The notes under the pieces are model-generated. The model was not told the DNA's origin. It made no database searches and worked only from the letters and a program-made list of their open reading frames with translations. The translations under genes and the position numbers were made by a program. 64,000 nt of DNA from assembly GCA_015680905.1 (NCBI GenBank), contig CM027378.1, forward strand, positions 1,798,001-1,862,000, in the 5' to 3' direction. Below are positions 22,068 through 33,516 of the stretch, in pieces; position 1 is the stretch's first letter; each line of letters opens with the position of its first letter. This DNA is from Coptis chinensis (lineage: Eukaryota; Streptophyta; Magnoliopsida; Ranunculales; Ranunculaceae).

Positions 22068-23630
22068 TGATAAGAGCCCAAAACTGTAGTTTTAACCCCT
22101 TTAACAATATCGCTTTTGACCAATTATGTGATTAATAAGTAAGAGTTAGTACTGTTATCGTGTTCTTATGTATTTCAGGCATTAGAGTCGAATATATGCA
22201 GAAATGCGGCCCTTTTGCGAAATAAAGGAGCAAAGGTTGGTTGCTAAGAAGTTCTATGATAAAAGGCCAAGAAAAAGCCTTTTTAAAGCCCGGTCAAAGC
22301 TGAAAAGTCAAAGTCAACGCGGGCAAAAACAACGCATAAAAGTCAGCAGAACTTCCGAAGGCCGTATCTTTGGACTCAGACCTCGGAATTGGCCCTACCT
22401 TATGTCGAAATGACCGACTTGGAAAGTTCTTTCCAATGGTCTAAACCTTGACCCAATCAGAAGAGCATAAGTGGATGAAAAGGTCTATTGAAGTCATTTC
22501 TAGCTGAAATGCCCCTTGTGGACTGAAGCAATGAGGTTTTGGGCTCGATTTTTCAGCCCAAAATATGGCTCCTCAGCCCATGCACAAAAAAGTGGATTTG
22601 GCATCTTCAAGAGGAGGAGACAGAATCTTAGCTCTTAAGCAAGCTAGATCTAGATTAGAGAATAGAGTTTTGAACTTAGTTTTTTACTTAGGAATTCATT
22701 TTCTAGTTAGTTTTGAATTAGTGAATGATCGAAATACTTCGTTTTAATTCATTAATTAGTTTATATAGATTAATCTAGTTAGTTGTCAATTCTATTAGTT
22801 GTTAGAATAAGTTTTGAATCTTAGAATAAAATAATTAGTTTATATTTCAATCTTTAATTTCGAATTCAATCTTGCATTCATAGATTTAGTTGTTTTAAAT
22901 TGATAATTAGTATTCATAATTTTAGTTCTAGATTAGTTTTAATTTCAGTTGTAATCCATTCTGAATCTTAAACTATTGTTAAATTAGATTAAGAAAGTTA
23001 ATTAGTTATTCAATAATGACTTGTTTTGATTGTTCTTGTTTTAGAAATGATAGTATGATGATTCAAGGCTAAAACCTCCATTTTAAGGGTTTGAGGAAGC
23101 CTTGATGAAAGTTGATTGTAGTTAGAGTAGAAATTATTTGTAAAACTCTATTCTATTCTAGAAAGTAATTAGTTCACTGTGAGAATGAGTTTGATTGCTT
23201 CACATGCTAGTTATTAGTTGGTAGAGATTACCATGAACAATTAGGGATTAGAAACACCCAATTGTTATGCGAAAGCATTTCAGTTCGGATTACGACATTT
23301 CCTCGTTAGTTTATTACGTCGAATCAAGGTGGAATCAAATTCCTTTAATTCATTATCATATTGTCAATTTATTATTTCCGTATTTTGAATTATCGCATCT
23401 TGATTAGTAGAATTTCCATCGTTACTCTCATTGACTTTGATAGAACTGATAATCTTAGTTAACGCGAATTCTAAAGAACTAGGAGTGGAACGAATTCTCT
23501 ACTCTATTTATTGTAATAGCGTCGGGAGTGTAGAACTTTGATATATAGAATAAGGAATAAGCTTTAGTTTTACTTACCTTTGAGTTTCATCGCTTATTCG
23601 TAGGTAAAACTAGTGTTTTCCCTTTTATCA
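22068..23630 (+). repeat. 3' LTR of retroelement B
   Basis: Collinear with 14318-15881, ends CCTTTTATCA, then target duplication ACCAC at 23631-23635. It lacks the TATA box as the 5' copy does (about 22604-22624). Confidence 0.93.
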
Positions 23631-23635
23631 ACCAC

Positions 23636-24231
23636 AACATAACATAACCTATCTATTCTCCAAAAAAAATTAGTTCAGAGCCGACATAAAGTAAAAACAA
23701 TTAGTTTACTGCCAAAATTGAATTTAAATAGAGCAAAAAACAATTACATGAGAGACGAAATTGGGGAGAGTGGTGAAGAACCCTAGTGGACGATGAGAGA
23801 CCGATAGAAGTTGAAGGAAAAAAAGAGTTTTGGAAGTTGAAAAGAGTAAGTTTTGGAAGTTGACCAGAGTAAGTTTTAGCACGTTTTTTTGCCCCCTTTT
23901 TCTTTTCCTTTTTTTTTAGGGTGTGTGGTTTTGGGTTTTGGTAGGCTGCCTTTGTCCACGGTATCCAAGCTATTTTGTAAAACATTAGCCACCTTTTTTG
24001 TTGAAACAGTGGGGTATATTAATGTCAAAGCACAAAGTAGGTGATATTAGGTCATTTCGTGGTATATGACACTTTATATGCTACTGTTTTATGAGACTAG
24101 TGGTATTTTCTTGTGCCAAAATTAGAAAAGCTATACTTACCGTGAAAAATGCCTATTAGTCACTGTTATTTGTGAAACCGTGGGATATACTCCTTCACAT
24201 ACCGTGGCTAATAAGCAAATATGTAGTAGTG
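23636..24231 (-). mobile_element. 5' terminal part of CACTA-1 with subterminal repeats
   Basis: The CACTA-1 sequence resumes after B's target duplication. Positions 23980-24231 hold short repeats (ACCGTGG, AAACCGTGGG, CTTACCGTG) and the terminus CACTACTACAT (24221-24231, minus). Repeats like these are where CACTA accessory transposase binds in known elements; binding here is inferred. Confidence 0.8.
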
Positions 24232-24753
24232 ATAGTAGTTTTGTAGAAGGTGACTCACTTACATAGGACCACAAAAAGAGTGATTGGATTCCAACCTTCC
24301 ATCCATATTACCTAGATGTCCATCCTATATACAAAATAACTGATCTCCATAATTGGCTCGGTCCTCTTGATTGCCAATTTGCAATATCTGATTTTCCCTA
24401 CATTAAAAAAAAATCTTGCCAATCTAAAATTGGTTTTCACTCTGGCCGATCCAAATGGTCCGTGATAAATACAAATTTACTAAACTAAATATTAATGCAT
24501 AAACAATAATACCTAATCTAACAAACATGTGTTTAGATCAATACTCTACTCTCTCTTTATACTATCAAGTAATATAGATCTAGTAAATATTCGAATCTAC
24601 TCTTAAACTACCATGACTAAATAGAATTCAACTAATTAAATCAAGAGGAACAAGGTAAGAGTAATAATATGTTGAGAGATTTCTATTCTACGATTATACT
24701 AATGATTATATTCTTGATCTAATTTAATTAAGTAATTAAAATATGATATGAGA

Positions 24754-25135
24754 TTGAAATTGACTCCCAATCGGTTGCTCATTCTTTCGCAAATGGTCAC
24801 ATTTCTTGGAAACTGAAAACTAGATGGGAAAGAGCCACTCAAAACTTGATCTCCTACAGGATAACACACAGTTGGAGAGAAGCTAATTTCAGTGAAGATT
24901 CGGTAGCAAAGCAGGTACGACTTTGGATATAGATGCATCGGAATAGAGTGCATCACGACCATCTTTTGTACCCAAAATCGAGAGTCCTGATCAGGTGTAC
25001 TTTAGATTTAGCTAGAGTATGCTCACTCCTTTTGCTCTATGGTGGAAACCTATCTTGTAACATGTAAACAATGTCTCATCATGTAACCTTATATTTATAT
25101 TAATATATTCACATTTTGCCTTAAAAAAATAAAGT
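24754..25135 (+). mobile_element. 5'-truncated LINE (L1-type) insertion
   Basis: Perfect 16-bp target duplication AAAATATGATATGAGA at 24738-24753 and 25136-25151. The insert reads the tail of an RNase H domain on the plus strand (RITHSWREANFSEDSVAK, near 24855-24910) and ends in an A-rich tail (TTAAAAAAATAAAGT). A 5' truncation, A-rich tail and variable-length duplication are the hallmarks of target-primed LINE insertion. Confidence 0.88.
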
Positions 25136-25196
25136 AAAATATGATATGAGAATGAAAAGAAACTAGAGAGAATGATAATCCACCTAATTATTTATT

Positions 25197-25521
25197 GGGT
25201 TTTTTAGACATTGGTCATACTATTACTATGGTAATTAGACTTTGGTCAAGAAATGCTGAAATATTAGTTTTTGATCCTACTTTCGTTACTTGACCGTCAG
25301 TTAACTTGATCGTCCTCTCCCACTCTTAAAGATAAGTTAGTATTTGACCCAGATAATAATGTCATCGTTAAGACATGGTCCTTATTATAAGTTAGATATT
25401 AGAGTTTAGTCCTACTTTCTTACGGTCAAGTAACAGAAGTAAGACCAAAAACTAATGTTTCAGCATTTATGGACCAAAGTCTAATTCCATAGTAATAGTA
25501 GGACCAATGTCTAAAAACCCT
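25197..25521. mobile_element. Second Mutator-type MITE (325 bp)
   Basis: Arms start GGGTTTTTTAGACATTGGTC and (reversed) GGGTTTTTAGACATTGGTCC and remain complementary over roughly 100 bp each. A perfect 9-bp target duplication TTATTTATT flanks it (25188-25196 and 25522-25530). The arms are unrelated to the MITE at 9467, so this is another family. No coding capacity. Confidence 0.88.
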
Positions 25522-26575
25522 TATTTATTTTATGCCAAATTCAAATTATTCATTGAAAAGTAATCTTCTTTAGGTTTTCCCTCAATGTTCCAACCTAAAG
25601 CCTCAAACTTTATCATCCCTAGCAACAACTTATAGCTCTATAATCATTATTACTAGCATATAGGATAATTACAACTAAATATAAATGTTCTAATCATAAT
25701 AATCCTTGGTTTAATTCAATATACACTTTATCTCTAAACATGCATAAGAAACTAAGCTTATTATAACAACATAGACAATGAATAATTCTACTTTAACAAT
25801 CTATTCCTCATTTGACTTCATAATCACTCCTTCTAATGGGAGGACTAACCTAATATATGTTATTGGAATAACCACAAAAACATAATTAAAATAAGACATT
25901 ATGCTATATAGAAGAAGAAATATGGAAGTTTTATTTATGGTGAAGGATGAAGATGATAATGGTGGCTAACCTTAAAAACTAAACTAAATTTGGATAATAC
26001 AATGGATACCTAGACTTGAAGTTAACCATCATTTTTATAGAGAACAAGTAGGGTTTTACATATTGTGGTCGAAATTTTATCTCTCCATAGGCTCATGGGC
26101 TTCAAAATCACATTAGGGTCCATTACATAGAATTTAACTTAAGTCAAATCTGTAACATTTTATTGTTGTGACCTGTTCATCGACTTATACTACTCCAAAT
26201 GGGTCAAGGCTTAGATGGTTAGAAATCTATTTTCGAGCCGGTTATTTTTCTATAAAATAGGCTTCAATCAGAGTTCTGAGTCCATAGATATATCCATTTG
26301 AAGTTCTATTAACTTTTCAGTAGTTTTCCATCCGGGTTGACTTTTGCTTGACTTCTATGACTTAGGATTTTTTAGGGTTTTTCTTTCATAAATCTTGTCC
26401 TTTATCCATGTTTTTCACATAGCAATCAAATTAGCTTCTTTTCATACACAATTGACATCATTTCATCACTTATTTATCTCGGAAGCCTGAAATGCATGAA
26501 AGCTAGTAAATAGTGATAAACTTAAATCAAGAGGAGATTCAAAATACACTACATTTTCATCCAAACATTGACTTA

Positions 26576-27087
26576 GGGATCGTTTGTTTTTTTGAGCCTC
26601 TAAATGCTAAATGTTGAATGCTAAATGACCTATCTTCTGAATGCTGAATGCTGATTGCTGAACTCTAAAATACATGTTTGTTTTATGTCAAAATAATCTG
26701 GCTCTGAATACTGAATATAAATCATTTGGACAATTTCACCCATTGTTAAAATAAATGCATTTATCTATTTATTATTTTTTCTGTTAATTAGTTAGAAAAA
26801 TGTGGGTAATTTGGAAAAATTAGTTACCAATTTGTTGTAGAAAAAATTTCATTGGCTCATTTTTCTTTTAAAAAAATGGGATGGGCTTTGCTTTGTAATT
26901 AATTTTCATAACTTGTAACATGAAAGACCATTGTATCATATACCCACCCATCCCATTACCCATCACTATCAAAATCCAGAAAATAGAACCCAATTGTTCA
27001 TCTCTCTCTTCTCTAGTCCTCTCTCTCAAAACCTAATTCTCTCTCTCTCTCCAGAAAATAGAGAAAAACCCCATCGTATCTCGTATC

Positions 27088-27122
<35 letters not shown>

Positions 27123-27336
27123 GCATGGTTGAAGATGAAGGGGTAAGGCTGGAACTAGGCAGCTCAAATAAATAGATTCAGCATTTAGGAGAAAGATTGT
27201 CGCGTACGCTGAATACTAAAGTTGGCGCTGAATACTGAATAGAAAATAAAAACAAACAACTATTTTGGTCGTTGAATGCTAAAAACTAACTATTCAGCAC
27301 CACTGTATGCTGAATCTAAAAAAAACAAACAACCCC
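26576..27336. mobile_element. PIF/Harbinger-like non-autonomous element (761 bp)
   Basis: Termini GGGATCGTTTGTTTTTTT and (reversed) GGGGTTGTTTGTTTTTTTT, flanked by TTA on both sides (26573-26575 and 27337-27339). A 3-bp TTA duplication with GGG-starting repeats is the Harbinger pattern. Both ends carry many imperfect copies of (T/C)TGAATGCT / CTGAATACT, a subterminal repeat. A (CT)n microsatellite is at 27090-27120. A 71-codon ORF (26931-27146) has no recognisable domain. Confidence 0.75.
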
Positions 27337-27339
27337 TTA

Positions 27340-27363
27340 GACTAGCTAGATGGTCAGCTAGTC
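27340..27363. other. Perfect inverted repeat beside the Harbinger-like element
   Basis: GACTAGCT, eight bases, AGCTAGTC: an 8-bp stem starting just after the right-hand TTA duplication. Significance unknown. Confidence 0.4.
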
Positions 27364-27421
27364 TATTTGTCTTTATATACACATTGGAAAAAGATACAGT
27401 CTCAAACATAGGGCACAAACA

Positions 27422-28140
27422 TTATATACTCAACACCAAATTAAGGCAGTACCAAGGGGTAGCTACAATCTTGTTAATGTAATTCACTGCAAACATCGAA
27501 TCTGTGGCAACCATCACCTTCTTGAAGTCTTTATGGACGCATCCTTGCAATCCCATCTTTATGGCCAATAGTTCTTGTGACACATCTTCTCGGGTGGTTC
27601 CCATTGTATGCTAATAAAACCTCGCCCTCCTGGTTTCTTACAACACCACCATAACTTGCATAGCCATTAGACAATGACTCATCAGTATTGAGTTTTACCA
27701 CTCCTACATATGGTTTTATCCACTTACAATCAATGTTCTCTCTTGTTAACACATTTATATTTAGTCTTAACCTTTGCATAAGTGATCGGATTTGAGATGA
27801 ATCGATAACTGTTGTCAGTTGAGCTTGTAGATACAACCTGATTTCACTAATAAATCTATCCTTCACAATTAAGGCTGGGCATCTTGAATTGTAAAATCTC
27901 CAGTTATTCCTTTCTACCCATATGTAGCTTACCATTGCACACACATAGACTTTGTAGATTTCAGCTTTATCATTCTACTTACTACACAACCTAAGCACAC
28001 TAGACCACACTTTGTTAGAGTTCCTTCCATCAGTAACTATCCCCAACAGATCTTTGACACCCTTCCAAACTTCAGTAGAATAGGCACATTGAAAGAATAA
28101 ATGTTTAGAATTTTCCCTTCCTTGGTTGTTGATCAACTCC
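27422..28140 (-). pseudogene. L1-type LINE fragment: zinc-binding RVT tail and RNase H
   Basis: Minus-strand reading from about 28100 gives HLFFQCAYSTEVWKG (zf-RVT type), then WVERNNWRFYNS and an RNase H-like domain (VKLNTDESLSNGYASYGGVV, 27700-27640). A frameshift leads to QELLAIKMGLQ and VMVATDSM. This is the C-terminal part of a plant LINE polyprotein; the 5' part (endonuclease, RT) is missing. It is broken and not functional. No target duplication was found, partly because the Harbinger element sits against its 3' side. Confidence 0.78.
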
Positions 28141-28506
28141 CAAATGTGCGTTTTATTACCTTTACATTACTACATTACAACCCTTCTTATGCATAATAAA
28201 CATACAACTCATAGCTTTTACTACCTTTTTTAGGTTATATGCCATTTCAGAGCACTTATCATAAAAGCTGCATTTTAGCTCCAAAAGGAACCTTATTAAC
28301 GCTTATTATGAGGACTCAAGTTGCTATGAAAAAGTGTTGAAAAAGTCAAAGTCAAAGTGAAAGGTCAAGGACTCAAAGCCAGAGGACTGACAGTCACGTC
28401 CTTAACTCAGAAGACTGGAGATGGATGACCTTGTTACAAAAGAAGACTTGCTAAAAAACTTAGCTTGCTCAAACGTATATGAAAAAGCAAAAGTATAAAG
28501 GAAAAG
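28141..28506. other. Unassigned AT-rich stretch left of retroelement D
   Basis: No credible ORF. A GAAAAAGTCAAAGTCAAAG run near 28335 resembles the AAAGTCAAAGTCAACG run in the LTRs, so it may be a remnant of an older LTR, but no boundaries are visible. Confidence 0.3.
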
Positions 28507-29407
28507 TTATAAGCACCCAAAACTATAGTTCTAACCCCTTAATAGTATTACATTTAGGCCAATTATGTTTACAATAAATGAGAGTTAGTATTGTTTACAT
28601 GTTTTTGTGTATTTCAGGACTTGAAGCTGATTAGGAGACTAAAGACACCAATCTTGAATGGAAAATGAGTCAAGATGATTGCTGAGAGAGTTCTATGTTT
28701 AAAGTCCAAGAATCAAGAAGAAAAAAACCTTTTCAAGCCCAGTCAAAGTTGGGAAGTCAAAGCCAATTCGGGAAGAAAAAGGATAAAAAACCATCAGAAC
28801 TTCAAAATGGCATATCTTTGGACTCGAGCCTCGGAATTGGACCTACGTTATGTTTAATCTACTGGCTCGGAATAAGTTTTCCAATGGACCTGGCCTTGCC
28901 TCAATCAGAGCTGTAAAAGTGGATGAAAATGGCACTGAAGTATTTTCCAACATAATTGGCCCTTTTAGATTTAACCTAATGGACATTGGGCTCACATTAG
29001 AGGCCCAAAGTCCCCCTTCCAGGCCCATGCATGAAAATGTAACCTAATCCTCTCCTATATAAAGAGGATTAGGGCTAGCCTCTCATATACCACAAGGGAT
29101 CAAAACAAGCGATTCAATGACTAAGCTAATAGACAATCGAATCACGTGGTGAAATTTCCCCTCTCTATATCCTTCTCTCATCATATAAATCACTGTTTCT
29201 TCAGTTTAGTGTACTATTTTCATACACTAAGATTATTCTCTCATTAGTGAATAGCTTTGTTTAGTCTAAATTCGTATTCAAGTATGTGCAAACAAGAGTG
29301 GAGCGAACACGATTACTCTCCTATATCAACATGTTTAGAGAGTAGTTTATTAATTGATAATGGTAGGATAAGTACTGTTCTTACATTTATTATTCTTACT
29401 CTTATCA
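28507..29407 (+). repeat. 5' LTR of retroelement D
   Basis: Starts TTATAAGCACCC (TGATAAGCACC decayed), shares the TATA box (TATATAAA, 29056-29063) and the AGGATTAGGGCTAGCC block with the E LTR read in reverse, and ends CTCTTATCA. It is followed two bases later by primer site TGGCGTAGCTGCC (29410-29422). At 901 bp it is shorter than the other LTRs. D's 3' LTR is not in the window because C and then E (itself cut by F) interrupt its internal region. Confidence 0.78.
29056..29063 (+). promoter_or_regulatory. TATA box of the element D LTR
   Basis: TATATAAA preceded by CCTCTCC and followed by GAGGATTAGGG, the same context as in the E LTR on the other strand (46515-46522). Confidence 0.6.
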
Positions 29408-29659
29408 AATGGCGTAGCTGCCCATCTTGTTTGTTTACATATCGCTTATTTAGATTGAAAAAAATTGTTCACTATTTTCAAAACAAAACACTGTTTTCAC
29501 TGTTTGCAATTTCTCAAAAAATTTCTGTCACTTCCTGAGTGCATACGAGTTGAGAATCCAACTCCTTGCACCACCGTGACTTCACTGGAATTTTTTTAGC
29601 CAACTATAACCTTTTTAGAGCACTCATGCTCCCTAGATTTGCCCTTACACAGTGCTCCC
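29408..29659 (+). other. Leader of retroelement D, first part
   Basis: Primer site followed by leader. The stretch with GAGCACTCATGCTCCC and CAGTGCTCCC looks like the GCGC-rich repeat of the other leaders after CpG-to-TpG/CpA decay. It is cut at 29659 by element C and resumes at 45432. Confidence 0.65.
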
Positions 29660-31058
29660 TAATATCTCGTAAAAACTCAACTAGATTCCTCTAACCTATT
29701 CTTACGTTATCAATTATTTATTTCCTACTCTCACATGTATATTCATGCAATATATAGAGTACGGAATCGTTCCACTCTTAATCTATCAAGAGTAAATAGG
29801 ATCCAATTAATCAAACACAAAGAAACAATGGTGAGAGTAATATTATGTTGAGAGATTTCTATTCTACGATTATACTACGGATTCAAATAAATCTAAATTA
29901 ACTAAACTAATAGAAATAGGGTTTTGATTGAAGATAAAGTTATAGAGAAGAGTAATCAATCCACCTAATAATTAATTTCATGCAAGAATCAAATTATTCT
30001 TTGAAAAGAGATCATCTTTAGGTTTTCACGCAATGATCTAACCTAAAGCCTCAAACTTTTTCATCCTTAGCAACAACCTACATCTCTATAGTCATTATTA
30101 CTAGCATATAGGATGATTACAACCAAGTCTCTCGACTTAATTATAATAATCCCTAGTTTAATTCACTATATGTTTATTTTGGAAGTCATGCAATAAACCA
30201 AACTCATTAAAATACATACACAATTAAATAATTCTACTAAGCAATCTATTCCTCATTAGGCTTCATAATTACTCCTTCTAATAGGGGGATTAGCCTAATA
30301 TCATTGGATTAATTAATCTAAAGCAATGAAAGGAAAGCATAATGTAAAGAAGAAGTAATTGAATTGAATAAACGAAAGCATTTATTGAAAGGTTCTAATG
30401 GAGGCTACAAACTAAATTTAAACTAAATTAAAGAGGGAGAGAGAGATAGAGATAGCTAAATTATTCTAACTAAATAGAAGGGAGATAGATAGTTTAGGGT
30501 TTTTATTCTCTTATATAATGATACAAAATCGTGCATGGGTTTTTAGGTTAGGTTATGGACCCATAAATCAAGTCCATAACCCAATTGGTTGAATCCAAGA
30601 CTTCCAATCTGGTCGTACTACTATAGCACGCATTTTTACTGACTTATAATACTCTCATCGAGTCAAGGCCTAGACCATTGGAAAGAGCCTTCTGAGCTGG
30701 TCATTTTGATATAAAATGGACCTAATTCCAAGGCCTGAGTATAAAGATATGGCCTTTTGAAGTTCTATTGATTTTTTCTTTAGCTCTCTAATCCGGTTTG
30801 ACTTTCAGTTAACAGTGTTGACTTGAACTTTTTAAGGGCTTTTTCTCCATTAAACTTGGGCTTTCTTCATGGAACTTCTCTAGGAATCACTTTAGCTCCT
30901 TTTAGCGACTAATTAGTAACGAATTGACATTTACTGAACTCCGAAGCTTGAAATACTCAAAAGCACGTAATTAGTGATAAACCTATATTATTAATAACAT
31001 TATTGGCTAAATAGAAATACTATTAAAGGGTTTAAACTATAATTTTTGGCTCTTATCA
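29660..31058 (-). repeat. 3' LTR of retroelement C
   Basis: Pairs with 44070-45431 along its length. Its plus-strand left edge is decayed (TAATATCTCG versus TGATAACACG). A TATATAA box is at 30511-30517 on the minus strand. Confidence 0.85.
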
Positions 31059-33039
31059 AACCACCCCCAAACAACATTTTGCTTGTCCTCAAGCAAATAT
31101 GTGAAATTAAAATAAGTGGCCAAAAAATATATATTTAACCAGTCTCGTTTCGCTGAGTGCGACTGCATTGACCATATACAATAAGGCCTTAAACCACTAG
31201 GAATCTCTGAGTGGACGAGTTATAGCCTCGTGAGAGTTTTCTAGAGAAGATACTCACAAACTTTATTTATACTACAACGACTAAGAAATAAAAGTAATTG
31301 TTCATTAATTTTATCTCAGAATCTATATATCTCACTAGTATTTAAACAAGGATGATCATTCTAAAACCTAAACTAATACATGCATAATAATCAAATCATC
31401 TTAAGATAAACAACTATACAATGAACTATGATATGAAATGCAATGACAGGTCTATTTCTGAAACTTTTGGGTAACGTGCCTAAGTAGGTTATCATAAGGA
31501 ATGTGTCAAAACACATAGCACTCTGATTTTTCCACTCAAGTTTGCTAACTTCAGTATGCAGAGGGCACACGTTTCCTCACAATCTCAATGACAATCCAAG
31601 AAAGTCGAGGTCGATCAAACACATCTACCACTTACTATCACATCAACCTATTCCTAATTGAGCTAGAGGTATTTATTAGGTGATACGGGGCGTAGGTGTT
31701 GGTTAAAAAAGGAAGGAAATGGATATTTAAAAAGTCAAGTCTGAGAAAATAATATTATGTAACTTAGAGAAAACTTGTTCTTTTGCTTCTACACTTTTTG
31801 CTCCATACTTAGCCCTTATTTTGGCTTTTGACTCCTTTTTATTCTATTTTCGGAGTTATAACTTTTATTTTTCTTTCGTTTTGGAATCTTTCTTTTCTTT
31901 TCTTTTCTTTTTCTTTGGATGGAAACTTTCTTTTCTTTTTCTTTTCTGAAGCAACTAACTAATTTTTGTTTACACATGTTTTTCTGTTCTCTTTTCTTCA
32001 CTCATCCTATTTCTCAGATTTATCCAGATAGGTAGGCTAATTTTACTTTTTATTTTATTTTATTGGGTAAAGGATTCATGGTTTATGAAAAAGCTAATGA
32101 AAGGCTCAGTGGGGCGACTAGCGGATAATAAATTTCATATAGGTGTGAATTTCTGGCTATATCGATCCAAAGAGGGCCTAAATTCTCGCTTAGGATATGG
32201 TATGGTGATCAAGCAAGTGGATGTGTGATTTCTCTACTTGGAATTTACTTCTCCCTTGTGTCATCACTCAGATATTTCACTCTTATGAGGCTTTTAGGCT
32301 AGATGCTCACATGATATATATTAAGTACTCTAACCTAGGTTTCAAAAAAATACTGCCAAATACAATCAAAGATGCTCATGCAAGATGTTCATGAAAAGAT
32401 GTAATGACTATTACCTATATATTAATCTAAGTTTCAAAAATTAAATCCTAATTCAAGTACTATGTGAGATTTCTAAACTAATATCATCATGGAGAAGGGA
32501 ACAATACCATTATCACTAAGTGCCTAGTATAAACAATATTTATGATTTTTAATATTTTATAAAGAAGAAAAGTGCGTAATTTACATCCTAAAAGTACCAA
32601 ATTTTTGCAAATGTTTATATCCCACCCCCAAACAATCGAATGCTTTGTCCTCAAAGTGTAAAGAGTTAAGGAAAGAATGTACCATAGAAACGTGGCAAAA
32701 ATTGGCAGTACCTGTAACATAAATAATGTAAAGATGATATGATAACATGAAGCACAATTAAACTGTTACGTACTAACTAACATCAACTCTACTGGAGTAA
32801 ACATAACAGACAAAGGGTGGCAAAACATTTTGAAATGAAAGACCAAAATACGCCACCCCCAAACAAAATTTGAAAACTCATTTTAAGTTTGAAAATTTTT
32901 GTTTAGCCAATACTCCAGAAAGGTGGTATTGTACAAAAACTTGGGTCTTTTAAAGTCAGATTCCCTAGTCTTAATGTGATATATATGTATTAACATGCAG
33001 TTTACCATATATCAATAATCTAAATAATTGTGGATCTTT
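31059..33039 (-). other. Non-coding 3' region of C with PPT and PPT-like blocks
   Basis: The polypurine tract is at 31059-31073 (minus TGTTTGGGGGTGGTT). Further copies of the block are at 32621-32636 and 32851-32866. The decayed hairpin is at 31194-31214 and the conserved GCGACTAG block near 32110. No coding sequence; the 61-codon K-rich ORF near 31900 is a product of A/T-rich sequence. Confidence 0.75.
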
Positions 33040-33516
33040 TTATAAATATTTAACACGGAATGAACCATCAAACAGAATCAAGCACCAAGATTTCCTATGA
33101 CGTGGCTTAGTGAAAAGGGAGTGAATACTGATGGATCTAGAACCTAATCGAGCATACAGTTTCTTCTTTTTCCTTCTACGAAAGGGATGCCAAGTGAAAT
33201 AGCGTGAGAAAATGGATGGTTTTGGAAAATACGTGGGATGTGGATAAATTTTAGAAGGATGGAATGGAAAAAATAAAAAAGTGTCAGGTGGCTTGTCCTT
33301 GGGTATTATTTCTGTACCAGGAGGGTTTAGAAAATCATGAAGCATAGGAGAATCAAGAAGATCAAGTGCAAACTCAATAGTTCTTTGAAAAGGTAGAGGG
33401 CGAGGAACATTCGTGATGGAAGGTTAATGAGTGACATGAGGATGTGAGGTGGGTGAATGGTGCTCAACTAGTGTTCTTAGTTCTATATCATCAGAGGCTT
33501 ATAGATATGCAAGACA
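33040..33516 (-). pseudogene. ORF X of retroelement C, C-terminal part
   Basis: Minus-strand reading includes LAYL, DDIELR, TNVPRPLPFQRTIEFALD, then MLHDFLNPPGTEIIPK and the final HRKSWCLILF. It matches B's ORF X segment by segment, with a shorter middle. One stop lies after LAYL and another in the HSP-rich stretch. The N-terminal part is at 40293-40560 (FFTLYPSDSSDPPIE) on the far side of CACTA-2, which landed inside this ORF. Function unknown; the homology to B shows X belongs to the family, not to one copy. Confidence 0.75.

Larger units (their letters stand above)
14318..23630 (+). mobile_element. Retroelement B: complete pol-less Athila/Tat-like LTR retrotransposon
   Basis: A complete element of 9,313 bp with LTRs of 1,564 and 1,563 bp and a perfect 5-bp target duplication ACCAC (14313-14317 and 23631-23635). 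Order: 5' LTR, tRNA-Asp-like primer site (15884), GC-rich leader, gag (16402-17155), zinc knuckle, protease (about 18390-18750), ORF X (18768-19661), 2.4 kb of non-coding 3' region, polypurine tract (22054) and 3' LTR. I find no RT, RNase H or integrase motif anywhere, so it must use proteins from another element. The near-equal LTRs and intact duplication suggest it is one of the younger insertions here. Confidence 0.92.
3125..24231 (-). mobile_element. CACTA-1: CACTA (En/Spm) DNA transposon, interrupted by retroelement B
   Basis: On the minus strand the element's 5' end is at 24231 and reads CACTACTACATATTTGC inward, the standard CACTA terminus. The next bases, ATA (24232-24234), are the candidate 3-bp target duplication. 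ACCGTGG-type subterminal repeats occur at this end (around 24173 and 24201) and at the other side (3129-3155). Two minus-strand genes are present: Tnp2 (9888-13501) and a Transposase_24/Ulp1 gene (3545-9257). The opposite terminus lies beyond retroelement A, outside the window. Later insertions are a SINE, a MITE and retroelement B (14318-23630). Both genes are broken, so it cannot move by itself as read here. Confidence 0.85.
24463..26559 (-). repeat. Decayed solo LTR of the same retroelement superfamily, with later insertions
   Basis: From TGATAAATAC (24463) the sequence follows the C and E LTRs: the GTTGAGAGATTTCTATTCTACG box (24671-24692, also at 29848 and 44256), the CCTAAAGCC..CTTTATCATCCCTAGCAACAAC block near 25600, and the ATTGACTTTTGCTTGAC-type end. 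Without the LINE (24754-25135) and MITE (25197-25521) plus duplications it is about 1.37 kb, a normal LTR length here. The right end near 26559 and target duplication are uncertain. No internal retroelement sequence flanks it, hence a solo LTR. Confidence 0.6.

Noticed and set aside
24699-24962. 87-codon minus-strand ORF
   Set aside because: It runs against a LINE fragment on the plus strand that has RNase H similarity, a poly(A) tail and target duplications, so it is a shadow.
27090-27120. (CT)n run as a regulatory GAGA-type site
   Set aside because: A simple microsatellite inside a transposon with no gene downstream; no basis for a regulatory call.
27340-27363. Helitron 3' hairpin
   Set aside because: There is a stem-loop, but no CTRR end, no AT target dinucleotide and no TC start that could pair with it.
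31816-32001. Lysine-rich 61-codon ORF on the minus strand
   Set aside because: It lies in the A/T-rich, non-coding 3' region, where homologous elements show no conserved frame.
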